A DNA stretch of 64,000 bases, taken from positions 3,278-67,277 of the forward strand of contig NZ_JAKNTA010000006.1 in NCBI RefSeq assembly GCF_022288725.1, written 5' to 3'. The stretch's first letter is position 1, and the number at the start of each line of letters is the position of its first letter. A program made the translations under genes and the position numbers. Shown here piece by piece: positions 1-12,079 of the stretch. Under the pieces are notes generated by a model. The model had not been told where the DNA came from, ran no database searches, and was given only the letters and a program-made list of their open reading frames with translations. This DNA is from Kitasatospora sp. A2-31 (GTDB lineage Bacteria; Actinomycetota; Actinomycetes; Streptomycetales; Streptomycetaceae).

Positions 1-31
1 TGCGAAGCGCTTCATGCGTTCGAGAATAGCG

Positions 32-1648
32 TCAGTCCTCCACGACGAGGGCGGGAGTTTCCTTGCGCAGGGTCTCGCCGCGGAAGAATTCCGGGCGGAC
101 CACGCCGTACCAGAGCATGAGCACGGCACCGAGCAGCAGGATGCCGACACCGATGACGAACACCGAGCCGATGCCGAGGACGGCGCCGCTGCCGTACTCC
201 GGGTTCCAGGCGTCGGTGAGGGTCTGAAGGAAGACACCGCTGAGCAGGACACCGCCAAGCAGGGGGGCGACGCCCTTGAGCAGCAGGTCGCGCGGGCTGT
301 CGCGGAGCGAGCGGCGGAAGTACCAGACGCAGGCGAAGGCCGTCAGTGCGTAGTAGAAGCAGATCATCAGACCGAGGGCCAGGATGGTGTCCTCGACGAC
401 GTTCTCGCTGATCACGCTCATGCCCACGTAGAAGACGGCGGTGGCGAGGCCCGCCGCCACGGTGGCGTAGCCGGGGGTGCGGAAGCGCGGGTGGACGGTG
501 CCGAAGCGCGGCGGGACGGCCTTGTAGGCGCTCATCGCGAGGAGGGTGCGGGCCACCGGGATGAAGGTCGTCTGCAGGCTGGCGGCGGCGCTGGCGACGA
601 CCGCCAGGAAGAGCAGGACGCTCCACGGCGAGCCGAGCACCGGGCGGGCCAGCGCAGCGAAGACGTTGTCGGCCGTCTCCGGGTTGCCGAGGCCGGTGCC
701 GGCGCTGCCGACGCCGGCGAACATCTGGGAGGCGACCGCGACCAGGAGGTACGAGCCGACCAGGGTGACCATGGAGATCATCGCGGCCCGCCCGGGGGTC
801 CTGGCGCTGCCGCTGGTCTCCTCGTTCATGGTCAGGCAGGTGTCCCAGCCCCAGTACATGAAGATCGAGAGCGACAGCCCGGCGGTGAACGCGCTGAAGG
901 AGGAGACGTCGAGCGGGTTGAGCCAGGACGCGGAGAAGCCGGTCGAGTCCGGCAGGTCTCCGGCGGCGGCCTTGGCGATCGCGATGACCGAGAAGAGCAG
1001 CAGGACCGCGAGCTGGAGTCCGACCAGGCTGTACTGGAACCACTTGGTGGCCGTCATGCCGCGGTAGCTCATCGCGGTGGCGGCGGCGATCAGCACGACC
1101 ACGGTGAGCAGGTGGATCGCCTTGGTGTCGTTGAGCTCGGCGACCCAGCCGCTGCCGGTCATCTCCCCGAGCATGAGGTAGAGGAAGTCGGTCGCCACAC
1201 CGGCCAGGTTGGAGAGCACGATGATCGTGGCGACCGTCAGGCCCCAGCCGGCCATCCAGCCGACCCGGGGGCCGAAGGCCTTGACGGTCCAGGTGAAGGA
1301 CGTGCCGCAGTCCGGGAAGTCCTTGTTCAGCTCCTTGTAGGCGAACGCGACGAGCAGCATCGGCAGGAAGCCCGCCAGGAAGACCGCCGGCATCTGGACG
1401 CCGACGGCGGTGACGGTCGGGCCCAGTGTCGCGGTCAGGCAGTAGACCGGGGCGACCGTGGAGACGCCCAGGACCACGCTGCTCAACAGGCCGACCGAGT
1501 TGCCCCGTAGGCCCTTGTCCCCCGCCGCCCCCGCCGCCCCCGGGTCGGGGGCTCCACCACTGATGCCACTGACCGGGGCACCCTGCGGAGCGGTGGGCGC
1601 CGTTGCCCGCCCGCTGCTTCCGTGCTCTGAGAGCTGCTGATCAAACAC
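32..1648 (-). CDS. APC-family amino acid/polyamine permease
   Basis: A 538-residue integral membrane protein with about 12 to 14 hydrophobic segments and the layout of the amino acid-polyamine-organocation (APC) superfamily. An N-terminal disordered stretch of about 50 residues rich in Ala, Gly and Pro precedes the first membrane helix, which contains the small-residue pattern VAPVY typical of APC helix 1. Such proteins import amino acids or amines by cation coupling across the cytoplasmic membrane; the substrate cannot be read from the sequence. The GTG start at 1648 is favoured because AGGG lies about 8 nt upstream on the minus strand. It stands alone, transcribed away from a relatively AT-rich 500-bp upstream region that holds a possible GntR-type site. 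The family assignment is secure and the substrate is unknown. Confidence 0.88.
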   Translation of the reverse strand: MFDQQLSEHGSSGRATAPTAPQGAPVSGISGGAPDPGAAGAAGDKGLRGNSVGLLSSVVLGVSTVAPVYCLTATLGPTVTAVGVQMPAVFLAGFLPMLLVAFAYKELNKDFPDCGTSFTWTVKAFGPRVGWMAGWGLTVATIIVLSNLAGVATDFLYLMLGEMTGSGWVAELNDTKAIHLLTVVVLIAAATAMSYRGMTATKWFQYSLVGLQLAVLLLFSVIAIAKAAAGDLPDSTGFSASWLNPLDVSSFSAFTAGLSLSIFMYWGWDTCLTMNEETSGSARTPGRAAMISMVTLVGSYLLVAVASQMFAGVGSAGTGLGNPETADNVFAALARPVLGSPWSVLLFLAVVASAAASLQTTFIPVARTLLAMSAYKAVPPRFGTVHPRFRTPGYATVAAGLATAVFYVGMSVISENVVEDTILALGLMICFYYALTAFACVWYFRRSLRDSPRDLLLKGVAPLLGGVLLSGVFLQTLTDAWNPEYGSGAVLGIGSVFVIGVGILLLGAVLMLWYGVVRPEFFRGETLRKETPALVVED

Positions 1649-2163
1649 CAGCGCACCCTAGGTGCGGGTACCGAAGGTTGTGTAGACCAACCCTTGGTGA
1701 TCTGAGCCACTTGCTTCGATTCATGCACCACATCAGGCCAGAAGCCGATGGATGAATGGCTTGTGAAGTCATGTACCTTTGTTTCGAAGGACTGACGGCG
1801 AGTAATCTTCTCCCCTATGTCATAGATTGAGATGGTTTGCCACCGCCGCTCGGGGTGCCCGCGGCAGCTGGGGCGGGTCGGGCGGCGCCGGCGGCGCGGC
1901 GGCACGAGCGGCGCGGGCCTCGGCCGGCGCCTCGCCGCACCGGAAACCGGCCGAGCAGGGCGGCGACGACCACGCCACGGTGACCGACGGACCTGGCGGA
2001 GGAACCGCGGAGCGGAACCACCTCGGGGCCGGCCGGGGAGGATGCGGTGTCCGGACGGAGGGAACGGAACGGTGGTGTGGCGCACACCTGGCGGAGAGCC
2101 GCTTGGAGCTGGTCGCGGGGTGCGGGAGGATCGTCGGGACCGCACCGCGAAGGGCCCGTGCCG
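1649..2163. other. Intergenic, divergent promoter region
   Basis: This gap of 515 bases separates the divergent permease and hypothetical gene. The part from about 1650 to 1840 is clearly less GC-rich than its surroundings, as expected for a promoter and regulatory region. The remainder to 2163 is GC-rich, and I see no reading frame in it with convincing coding character. Confidence 0.5.
1676..1692. promoter_or_regulatory. Possible GntR/HutC-type operator upstream of the permease
   Basis: GGTTGTGTAGACCAACC has inverted arms GGTTG/CAACC around a 7-nt centre, and its right half TAGACCA equals the right half of the DasR-type operator. It lies about 30 bp upstream of the permease start. Overall match to the DasR consensus is only about 10 of 16, so another GntR-family regulator, or chance, is equally possible. 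Confidence 0.25.
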
Positions 2164-3114
2164 ATGACCACACTCGACCACACCGCGACCGCTCCCGGGC
2201 TGCCGTCGCCCGGCCCGTCCGCGCCCGCCGGCGGGGTGTCCTCCGGCGGGGGGTCCTCCCCCACCCCCTCGATCGCCGCGCCGACGTCCGCGGCCTCCGG
2301 ATCGGCCGGCGAGGCCGCCGGACGCTGCTCGGTCACAGGGGCGGACGGCGGAGTCGTCGGTGCCGCCCGGGCGGACAGCGTGCCCCGGCCGCGCAGCAGT
2401 GCCGACCAGGAGTACGACGGCGGCCGTGGCGAACCCGCCGACGGGGCCCCGGGCTTCGTGCGCCTCCAGCCGCCCGTCGAACCCGCCCGGGACCGGACGG
2501 TCCCGATCCTGCGCGCCGCGCAGGAGGAGCCGCGGGCGGTCCCGACGAGGCGGCCTTCGCCCTCCCGGCGGCTGCGCCGGATGCACCCCGCGACGGCACT
2601 GGCGAGCCGCGCCGGCGCCGGTGAGCCGGGGGCGACGTCGGCATCGGCATCGGCCGCGTCGGAAGGCCCGACCGTCGACCGGACGGCCGGCGCCGCGGGC
2701 GAGGGCCCAGGGGCCGGGGCCGTGCGGGGACCGGCTGGAGCCGGCGGTGCGGGCGGGCCGGGCGGAGGCGGCGCAGTTCCGGCGGGTGCCGAGACGCCGC
2801 TGGGCATCCTGATCGGCGGTACGCCGAGCCTCCCCGAGGAGCACCGGGCGATCCGGGTGACGGCCGAGCTCGTCAAGGTCGGCCGCGGCACCGTCCTGGT
2901 GGTGCTGCCCGCGTGGCGGCCCGCCATCGCCGTCTCGGTGCCCACCGAGCAGTTGCTGCACGCCACCGGACTGGCCTTCGACCGCCTGGCCGGCACGCAG
3001 CTGACGGTACTGATCAACCCGGATGCGCTGCACGACCGGGAACTCGACCTGCACGGCTGGCAGGCCGGCCCGGCCGGGCGGCCGGGCCGGCGGGGCCCGC
3101 GGCCGACGCGTTAG
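2164..3114 (+). CDS. Hypothetical protein with disordered N-terminus
   Basis: A 316-residue protein of unknown function. About the first 210 residues are low complexity, rich in Ala, Pro, Gly and Ser, and probably disordered. A compact C-terminal module of about 100 residues follows (LGILIGGTPSLPEEHRAIRV, then VLVVLPAWRPAIAVSVP and QLTVLINPDALHDREL), which looks like a folded alpha/beta domain. I recall similar modules in other Streptomyces hypothetical proteins, but no function. The ATG at 2164 is chosen because GAAGGG sits 9 nt upstream; an in-frame ATG at 2047 would add a basic stretch without a good ribosome site. It has no membrane segment or signal peptide, and no operon partner. Confidence 0.6.
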   Translation: MTTLDHTATAPGLPSPGPSAPAGGVSSGGGSSPTPSIAAPTSAASGSAGEAAGRCSVTGADGGVVGAARADSVPRPRSSADQEYDGGRGEPADGAPGFVRLQPPVEPARDRTVPILRAAQEEPRAVPTRRPSPSRRLRRMHPATALASRAGAGEPGATSASASAASEGPTVDRTAGAAGEGPGAGAVRGPAGAGGAGGPGGGGAVPAGAETPLGILIGGTPSLPEEHRAIRVTAELVKVGRGTVLVVLPAWRPAIAVSVPTEQLLHATGLAFDRLAGTQLTVLINPDALHDRELDLHGWQAGPAGRPGRRGPRPTR

Positions 3115-3149
3115 GCGCCTGGCGGCCCCGCCGCGGCGACACCGGACGG

Positions 3150-3683
3150 TCAGGCGGTCGGTGCCGGGGCGTTGGGCACGTAGCCGAGGTGCACGGGGGC
3201 CGGTTCGCGCCGGTCGGAGAGCCAGCCGTCCCGGACGTCGGCCAGCAGCTCCGGGAGCCGGGGCGGCCAGAGCGCGTCCGCGTCCGGGTCGGCGAGATCG
3301 GACGGCGTCCACCAGCGCCAGTCCAGGATCAGGTCGGCGGCGTGCACCGCACTGACGTCGCCGACCGGCCCCCGGTGCGGACCGCTGGTCAGGTAGATGT
3401 GCTCGTGCTGGCGGACGCGGATGCCGTGCCAGGTGAAGTCGTGCTCCCAGGTGCAGAGCAGCGGACCGGGTTCGAGGTCGGTCCAGCCGGTCTCCTCCCA
3501 GAGTTCGCGCCGCGCGCCGGCCCACGGCGTCTCGCCCGCCTCGATGCCGCCACCGGGCATCGTCCAGTGCACGCCGACCTCGATGTTGTCGGAACGGAGG
3601 AGGAAGACGGAGCCGCTCTCGTCGAGAACCACCGTCCGGGCCGCCTGCCTGGGGGTCCGATTCCTGCGCAACAGATTTCGCAT
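3150..3683 (-). CDS. NUDIX hydrolase
   Basis: A 177-residue NUDIX-fold pyrophosphatase. The NUDIX box is complete at about residues 47-69: GGGIEAGE, then seven residues, then RELWEETGW, matching GX5EX7REUXEEXGU with all metal-binding glutamates. Such enzymes hydrolyse a nucleoside diphosphate linked to another moiety; the substrate is not predictable here. The ATG at 3683 gives a normal family length; upstream in-frame starts would add an Arg/Pro-rich extension that overlaps the tandem repeats between this gene and its divergent neighbour. The gene is transcribed away from the ATP-grasp gene, with 142 bp between their starts. Confidence 0.85.
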   Translation of the reverse strand: MRNLLRRNRTPRQAARTVVLDESGSVFLLRSDNIEVGVHWTMPGGGIEAGETPWAGARRELWEETGWTDLEPGPLLCTWEHDFTWHGIRVRQHEHIYLTSGPHRGPVGDVSAVHAADLILDWRWWTPSDLADPDADALWPPRLPELLADVRDGWLSDRREPAPVHLGYVPNAPAPTA

Positions 3684-3737
3684 CGGCCCACTCTCGCAGC
3701 GCCGCCGCCGGAGCGTCGACCGAATTCCCCGGACGCA

Positions 3738-3797
3738 CGGGCGTCGGCGTCGTCGCTCGGGTGTCGGCGCCGTCGCTCGGGTGTTGGCGCCGTCGCT
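3738..3797. repeat. 20-bp tandem repeat, three copies
   Basis: Three head-to-tail 20-bp units at 3738-3757, 3758-3777 and 3778-3797, with the pattern CGGGYGTYGGCGYCGTCGCT. They differ at only a few positions. They occupy the divergent promoter region between the NUDIX and ATP-grasp genes, ending 28 bp before the ATP-grasp start. Confidence 0.9.
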
Positions 3798-3825
3798 CGC
3801 CGCGCCCACCCGTACGCTGGCGTCC

Positions 3826-4884
3826 ATGCCTGCACCAGGAATCACCTTCCCGGCCGACCCGCTCCACCCCCGCCGGCCGGACCCGCACTTCGCCTGGGAG
3901 GCCCGGAAGCTTCGGGAGCTGGGCGGCGAGCCCTACCTCCTCGACCACGACGCCCTGCTCGCCGGGGAGGCGGAGGAGGCGGTCCGGCTGGTGCCGCGGG
4001 ACTGCGGCCCGCTCTGGTACCGGGGTTGGATGATTCCGTCCGCCGACTACGCCGCCTTGGCCCGGACGCTGTCCGACCGCGGCGCCAACCTGCTGACCAG
4101 CGCCCCCGCTTACGCCTCGGCGCACGAACTGCCCGGCTGGTACGGCGTGTTCGAGGGTGCCACTCCGCCGAGCGTCTGGATCCCGCTGGCCCCGGCGGCC
4201 GGGCGGCCCGGCCCCGAGCAGCTGGCGGCCGCCGTGGCACGGCTCGGCGGGCACGGGCCGGCGATCGTCAAGGACTACGTGAAGTCCCGCAAGGACGACT
4301 GGGACGAGGCCTGCTACATCCCGGAGTTGGCCGATCCGGCCGCGGTGGGACGGGTCGTGGCGCGCTTCGTCGATCTGCAGGGCGACTTCCTGGCGGGCGG
4401 CGTGGTGCTGCGCCGCTTCGAGGAGTTCGCCCGGATCGACGGCACCGCCGTGGACGGCACCATCGGGGGCACTGCCATCGGGGGCACTGCCATCGGGGGC
4501 ACTGCCATCGGCGGCGCGCACGGGCCGGGCGGCGGTGAGCCGGCGGGCGGCACGGCGGCGGCGAGGCGCTCCGACGGAAACGGGGGCGGTGTTGACGGCG
4601 CCGGTGCGAACGGCCGGGCGGTCGAGGCCCGGGTGTGGTGGCTGGACGGCGAGCCGGTCCTAGTCGGACCGCACCCGGATGCTCCGGAACAGTCCGTGGA
4701 GCCGGATCTCACCGAGGTCAGGCCGCTGGTCCGCGCGCTGGGCTGCCGGTTCGTCACCACCGACCTCGCCAGCCGGGCGGACGGCTCCGGCTGGCGGGTG
4801 GTGGAGGTGGGCGACGGACAGGTCAGCGGCCTGCCCCGAGGGATCGACGTGACCGGACTGCTCTCCGCACTGCTCACCGCCTGA
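3826..4884 (+). CDS. ATP-grasp domain protein
   Basis: A 352-residue protein resembling the ATP-grasp proteins of actinobacteria: the core AIVKDYVKSRK at about residues 146-156 would supply the ATP-binding lysines, FEEFARID follows at about 200, and RFVTTDLA then WRVVEVGDGQVSG near the C-terminus resemble the closing metal-binding part. The ligase-type reaction and substrate are unknown. An insertion of about 55 residues (roughly 210-265), low complexity and containing a GTAIG repeat, interrupts the domain between two core strands and is probably an exposed loop. No Shine-Dalgarno sequence is visible, but TACGCT lies 7 nt before the ATG, suggesting a leaderless mRNA. Confidence 0.72.
   Translation: MPAPGITFPADPLHPRRPDPHFAWEARKLRELGGEPYLLDHDALLAGEAEEAVRLVPRDCGPLWYRGWMIPSADYAALARTLSDRGANLLTSAPAYASAHELPGWYGVFEGATPPSVWIPLAPAAGRPGPEQLAAAVARLGGHGPAIVKDYVKSRKDDWDEACYIPELADPAAVGRVVARFVDLQGDFLAGGVVLRRFEEFARIDGTAVDGTIGGTAIGGTAIGGTAIGGAHGPGGGEPAGGTAAARRSDGNGGGVDGAGANGRAVEARVWWLDGEPVLVGPHPDAPEQSVEPDLTEVRPLVRALGCRFVTTDLASRADGSGWRVVEVGDGQVSGLPRGIDVTGLLSALLTA
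4457..4516 (+). repeat. 15-bp in-frame minisatellite inside the ATP-grasp gene
   Basis: About four copies of GGCACTGCCATCGGG and variants encode GTIGG followed by repeated GTAIG in the loop insertion of the ATP-grasp protein. The unit length is a multiple of three, so copy-number changes would keep the frame. Confidence 0.85.
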
Positions 4885-4933
4885 GCGGGGCAGGCCCGGC
4901 CCCGAAGGGGTGACCGGACCTGCCGCGGGTGGG

Positions 4934-9121
<4,188 letters not shown>

Positions 9122-9423
9122 ATTTAGGGATGCTAACCATTCCGTCGGGTGGCCGCCATGGCTTTGTCCGGGGACCGTCCGGCCAGAGCGTGCCGGGCGT
9201 CCGGTCCGGCTGAGGAGCCAACAGCCCGCGGCCTGCGGTGATTCCCGACCGCAGGCCGCCGCGGCCGGGTCGCCGGAGTGGACGACCTCCGGGGTGGACG
9301 ACTTCCAGGGTGGACGATGATGCGCCCCGCGCCCACCGGCCACCGGCGCAGCCCCCGGTCCGCCCCTCGACCTAGGCCTCCTCGACCCCGCCGAAGAACC
9401 GGCTCGGGCGGCTCCCGGCCCGG
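9122..9423. other. Intergenic with hairpin and short repeats
   Basis: This 302-base gap between the ABC exporter and accR, both on the minus strand, contains no convincing gene. It holds the GC-rich hairpin at 9228-9259 and an imperfect direct repeat of GTGGACGACNTCC at about 9275-9320. Confidence 0.55.
9228..9259 (-). terminator. GC-rich hairpin downstream of accR
   Basis: A perfect 12-bp stem (GCGGCCTGCGGT paired with ACCGCAGGCCGC) around an 8-nt loop lies about 165 bp beyond the accR stop. It has no T-tract, which is common for actinobacterial terminators; its role as a terminator is inferred. Confidence 0.45.
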
Positions 9424-10119
9424 TCAGTCGCCGGCGGCGTCAGCAGCGGCGGCGGCCCCGGTGTCCGAGGTGCCCGAGGTGCCCGAGGCGGCGGCCCCGG
9501 CGGCCGCCGAGAAGGCGCCGTGGGCGAGGCTGTGCAGCAGCGCCGCCATGCCGTCGCGCTGCAGACCGGCGGCCCGGTCGTCCTGCGTGGGGTTCGGGCC
9601 GAGGCTGTGCGGGGTCGAGTTGATCAGCCCGAAGACGGCGTGCACGGCGGCCCGGGCGACCGGCTCGGCCACGGGCTCGGCCAGCGCCGGGTAGGCCCGC
9701 CGGACGGCGTCCACCCAGAGTTCGAGGTAGCCGCGCTGGAGCCGGCGGACCGTGCGGCGGTCCTCCTCCTTGAGGTTCAGCAGCTCGCGGTCGTGCAGCG
9801 TGATCAGGTCGCGGTCGTCGAGGGCGAACTCGACGTGGCCGCCGATCAGCGCGTCCAGCGCCTCGGCCGCACCGTCACCGCTGCCCGCCCGGCGGCGGCC
9901 CTCCTCCAGCAGGCGCTCGCTGATCCCGATCAGCAGGTCGGCGAGCATCGCGTCCTTGCCGGCGAAGTGCCGGTAGAGGCCCGGCCCGCTGATGCCCACG
10001 GCCTTGCCGATCTCGTCGACGCCGACGCCGAGGAAGCCGCGGGCGGCGAACAGGCGGGCGGCCTCCTTGCGGATCTGGTCACGGCGTGGGAGCGCGGAGG
10101 CGGCGGGGACGTTCGGCAT
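9424..10119 (-). CDS. accR: TetR-family acyl-CoA-responsive repressor AccR
   Basis: A 231-residue TetR regulator. The N-terminal helix-turn-helix (about residues 12-55, with EIGKAVGISGPGLYRHFAGK as the recognition part) is followed by a helical ligand domain and an Ala/Gly-rich tail. Its position next to accD1-accA1-hmgL-acdH and the GTTAA-N6-TTAAC sites in the intergenic region match what I recall of AccR of S. avermitilis, which represses this operon and senses short-chain acyl-CoAs. The start at 10119 is chosen because TACGAT lies 7 nt upstream, implying a leaderless message; an ATG at 10128 would overlap that hexamer. One operator covers its presumed -35 region, so autoregulation is likely. 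Confidence 0.82.
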   Translation of the reverse strand: MPNVPAASALPRRDQIRKEAARLFAARGFLGVGVDEIGKAVGISGPGLYRHFAGKDAMLADLLIGISERLLEEGRRRAGSGDGAAEALDALIGGHVEFALDDRDLITLHDRELLNLKEEDRRTVRRLQRGYLELWVDAVRRAYPALAEPVAEPVARAAVHAVFGLINSTPHSLGPNPTQDDRAAGLQRDGMAALLHSLAHGAFSAAAGAAASGTSGTSDTGAAAAADAAGD

Positions 10120-10141
10120 GCTGCCCATCGTAGACAGTCGG

Positions 10142-10157
10142 GTTATCGCCCGTTAAC
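10142..10157. promoter_or_regulatory. AccR-type operator 1 (GTTAT-N6-TTAAC)
   Basis: GTTATCGCCCGTTAAC fits the inverted repeat GTTAA-N6-TTAAC with one mismatch. It is 10 bp upstream of the putative accR -10 (TACGAT, minus strand) and overlaps a -35-like TTAACG, so it would repress accR itself. Confidence 0.7.
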
Positions 10158-10170
10158 CTGGGCGGCACGA

Positions 10171-10186
10171 GTTAACGCTCATTAAC
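10171..10186. promoter_or_regulatory. AccR-type operator 2 (GTTAA-N6-TTAAC)
   Basis: GTTAACGCTCATTAAC is an exact GTTAA-N6-TTAAC palindrome. Its centre is 29 bp from that of operator 1. It overlaps a -10-like TAACGT (10183-10188) that could serve accD1, so it is well placed to repress the carboxylase operon. Confidence 0.78.
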
Positions 10187-10253
10187 GTTGGGGGTCGCGG
10201 GCTCACCCGGCTCTGCCACCCACCTGGTGCCGAGGGCAAGGGAGCTCTTGGAA

Positions 10254-11981
10254 ATGGTCATCTCCACCGTCGGCGTACCCACCGGCGTCAACGGCAGCAC
10301 GCCCGGCGCGGGCGTCTCCGGCCCGGGCGGCGCGGCCGCCGGGTCCGTCGCGCCGGGGGCCGCGGCTCCCGCGCCCCGGCTCGGCACCACCGTCGACCCG
10401 GGCTCCGAGGCCTACCGCGCGAACGCCGAAGCCCACCGGGCCCTGGTCGCCGAGCTGCGCCAGAAGCTCGGCACGGCCGCGCTCGGCGGCGGGGCCAAGG
10501 CCCGGGCCCGCCACACCTCCCGGGGCAAGCTGCTCCCGCGCGACCGCGTCGACACCCTGCTCGACCCGGCGTCCCCCTTCCTCGAGCTGGCCCCGCTCGC
10601 GGCCGACGGGATGTACGACGGCGCCGCTCCGGCGGCGGGCGTCATCGCGGGCATCGGCCGGGTCGCCGGCCGCGAGGTGGTCGTCGTCGCCAACGACGCC
10701 ACCGTCAAGGGCGGCACGTACTACCCGATGACGGTGAAGAAGCACCTGCGCGCCCAGGAGGTGGCGCTGGAGAACCGCCTGCCCTGCATCTACCTGGTGG
10801 ACTCCGGCGGCGCCTTCCTTCCGATGCAGGACGAGGTCTTCCCCGACCGCGACCACTTCGGCCGGATCTTCTACAACCAGGCCCGGCTCTCCGCCGCGGG
10901 CATCCCGCAGATCGCCGCCGTGCTCGGCTCGTGCACCGCGGGCGGCGCGTACGTCCCGGCGATGAGCGACCAGGCCGTCATCGTCCGCAACCAGGGCACG
11001 ATCTTCCTCGGCGGACCGCCGCTGGTGAAGGCCGCCACCGGCGAGGTGGTCACCGCCGAGGAGCTGGGCGGCGGCGAGCTCCACTCCCGGACCTCCGGGG
11101 TCACCGACCACCTGGCCGAGGACGACGCCCACGCGCTCTCCATCGTCCGCACCATCGTGGCCGGGCTCGGCCCGCGCCCGGCCAGGCCGTGGCCGCTCGA
11201 ACCGGCCGAGCCGCCCGCCGTCGACCCGGCCGGCCTCTACGGGGCCGTCCCGGTCGACCCGCGCACCCCGTACGACGTGCGCGAGGTGATCGCCCGGCTG
11301 GTCGACGGCAGCCGCTTCGCCGAGTTCAAGGCCGACTACGGCGCGACCCTGGTGACCGGCTTCGCCCGGATCCACGGCCACCCGGTCGGCATCGTCGCCA
11401 ACAACGGCGTGCTCTTCTCCGAGTCCGCCGTCAAGGGCGCGCACTTCATCGAGCTGTGCGACCAGCGGGGCATCCCCCTCCTCTTCCTGCAGAACATCAC
11501 CGGGTTCATGGTCGGCCGGCAGTACGAGGCCGGCGGCATCGCCAAGCACGGCGCCAAGATGGTCAACGCCGTCGCCTGCACCCGCGTCCCGAAGCTGACC
11601 GTGGTGATCGGCGGCTCGTACGGGGCCGGCAACTACTCGATGTGCGGCCGCGCCTACTCGCCCCGCTTCCTCTGGATGTGGCCGGGCGCCAAGATCTCCG
11701 TCATGGGCGGCGAGCAGGCCGCGTCCGTCCTGGCCACCGTCCGCCGCGACCAGCTCGAGGCGCACAGCGAGGAGTGGCCGGCCGCCGCCGAGGAGGAGTT
11801 CAAGCGCCCGGTCCGCGAGCAGTACGAGCGCCAGGGCAGCGCGTACTACGCCACCGCCCGGCTCTGGGACGACGGCGTGATCGACCCGATGGACACCCGC
11901 ACCGTCGTCGGACTCGCCCTCACCGCCTGCGCCAACGCCCCGCTCCCGGCACCCGGCCCGTACGGCGTCTTCCGGATGTGA
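10254..11981 (+). CDS. accD1: Methylcrotonyl-CoA carboxylase beta subunit (carboxyltransferase)
   Basis: A 575-residue biotin-dependent carboxyltransferase subunit that moves CO2 from carboxybiotin to 3-methylcrotonyl-CoA in leucine degradation. The sequence tracks methylcrotonyl-CoA carboxylase beta chains closely: DEVFPDRDHFGRIFYNQA, GSCTAGGAYVPAMSD, FLQNITGFMVGRQYEA, GGSYGAGNYSMCGRAYSPRF and the terminal GVFRM. These are closer to the mitochondrial-type methylcrotonyl enzyme than to propionyl-CoA carboxylases. The ATG at 10254 follows AAGGGAG by 9 nt. About the first 45 residues are a Gly/Ala/Pro-rich extension. First gene of the operon, directly behind the AccR operators. The equivalent liu gene is liuB. 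Streptomyces annotations usually call it acetyl/propionyl-CoA carboxylase beta. Confidence 0.9.
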   Translation: MVISTVGVPTGVNGSTPGAGVSGPGGAAAGSVAPGAAAPAPRLGTTVDPGSEAYRANAEAHRALVAELRQKLGTAALGGGAKARARHTSRGKLLPRDRVDTLLDPASPFLELAPLAADGMYDGAAPAAGVIAGIGRVAGREVVVVANDATVKGGTYYPMTVKKHLRAQEVALENRLPCIYLVDSGGAFLPMQDEVFPDRDHFGRIFYNQARLSAAGIPQIAAVLGSCTAGGAYVPAMSDQAVIVRNQGTIFLGGPPLVKAATGEVVTAEELGGGELHSRTSGVTDHLAEDDAHALSIVRTIVAGLGPRPARPWPLEPAEPPAVDPAGLYGAVPVDPRTPYDVREVIARLVDGSRFAEFKADYGATLVTGFARIHGHPVGIVANNGVLFSESAVKGAHFIELCDQRGIPLLFLQNITGFMVGRQYEAGGIAKHGAKMVNAVACTRVPKLTVVIGGSYGAGNYSMCGRAYSPRFLWMWPGAKISVMGGEQAASVLATVRRDQLEAHSEEWPAAAEEEFKRPVREQYERQGSAYYATARLWDDGVIDPMDTRTVVGLALTACANAPLPAPGPYGVFRM

Positions 11982-12079
11982 CCCGCACCGGGGCCGGCCC
12001 CGCCCGGCCCCGGCCGTCCGGCCGCCCCCTCCCCACCACCTCCTTCGTACGGCCCCCTCGACCCGGAGGAACGCCTCCC

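Noticed and set aside
1676..1692. A firm DasR site in front of the APC permease
   Set aside because: Only about 10 of 16 positions match and just one half is good, so it is listed only as a weak GntR-type site.
10188..10253. An upstream ATG for accD1 giving 22 more residues
   Set aside because: It would lie against operator 2 without a ribosome site, while ATG 10254 has AAGGGAG at 9 nt.
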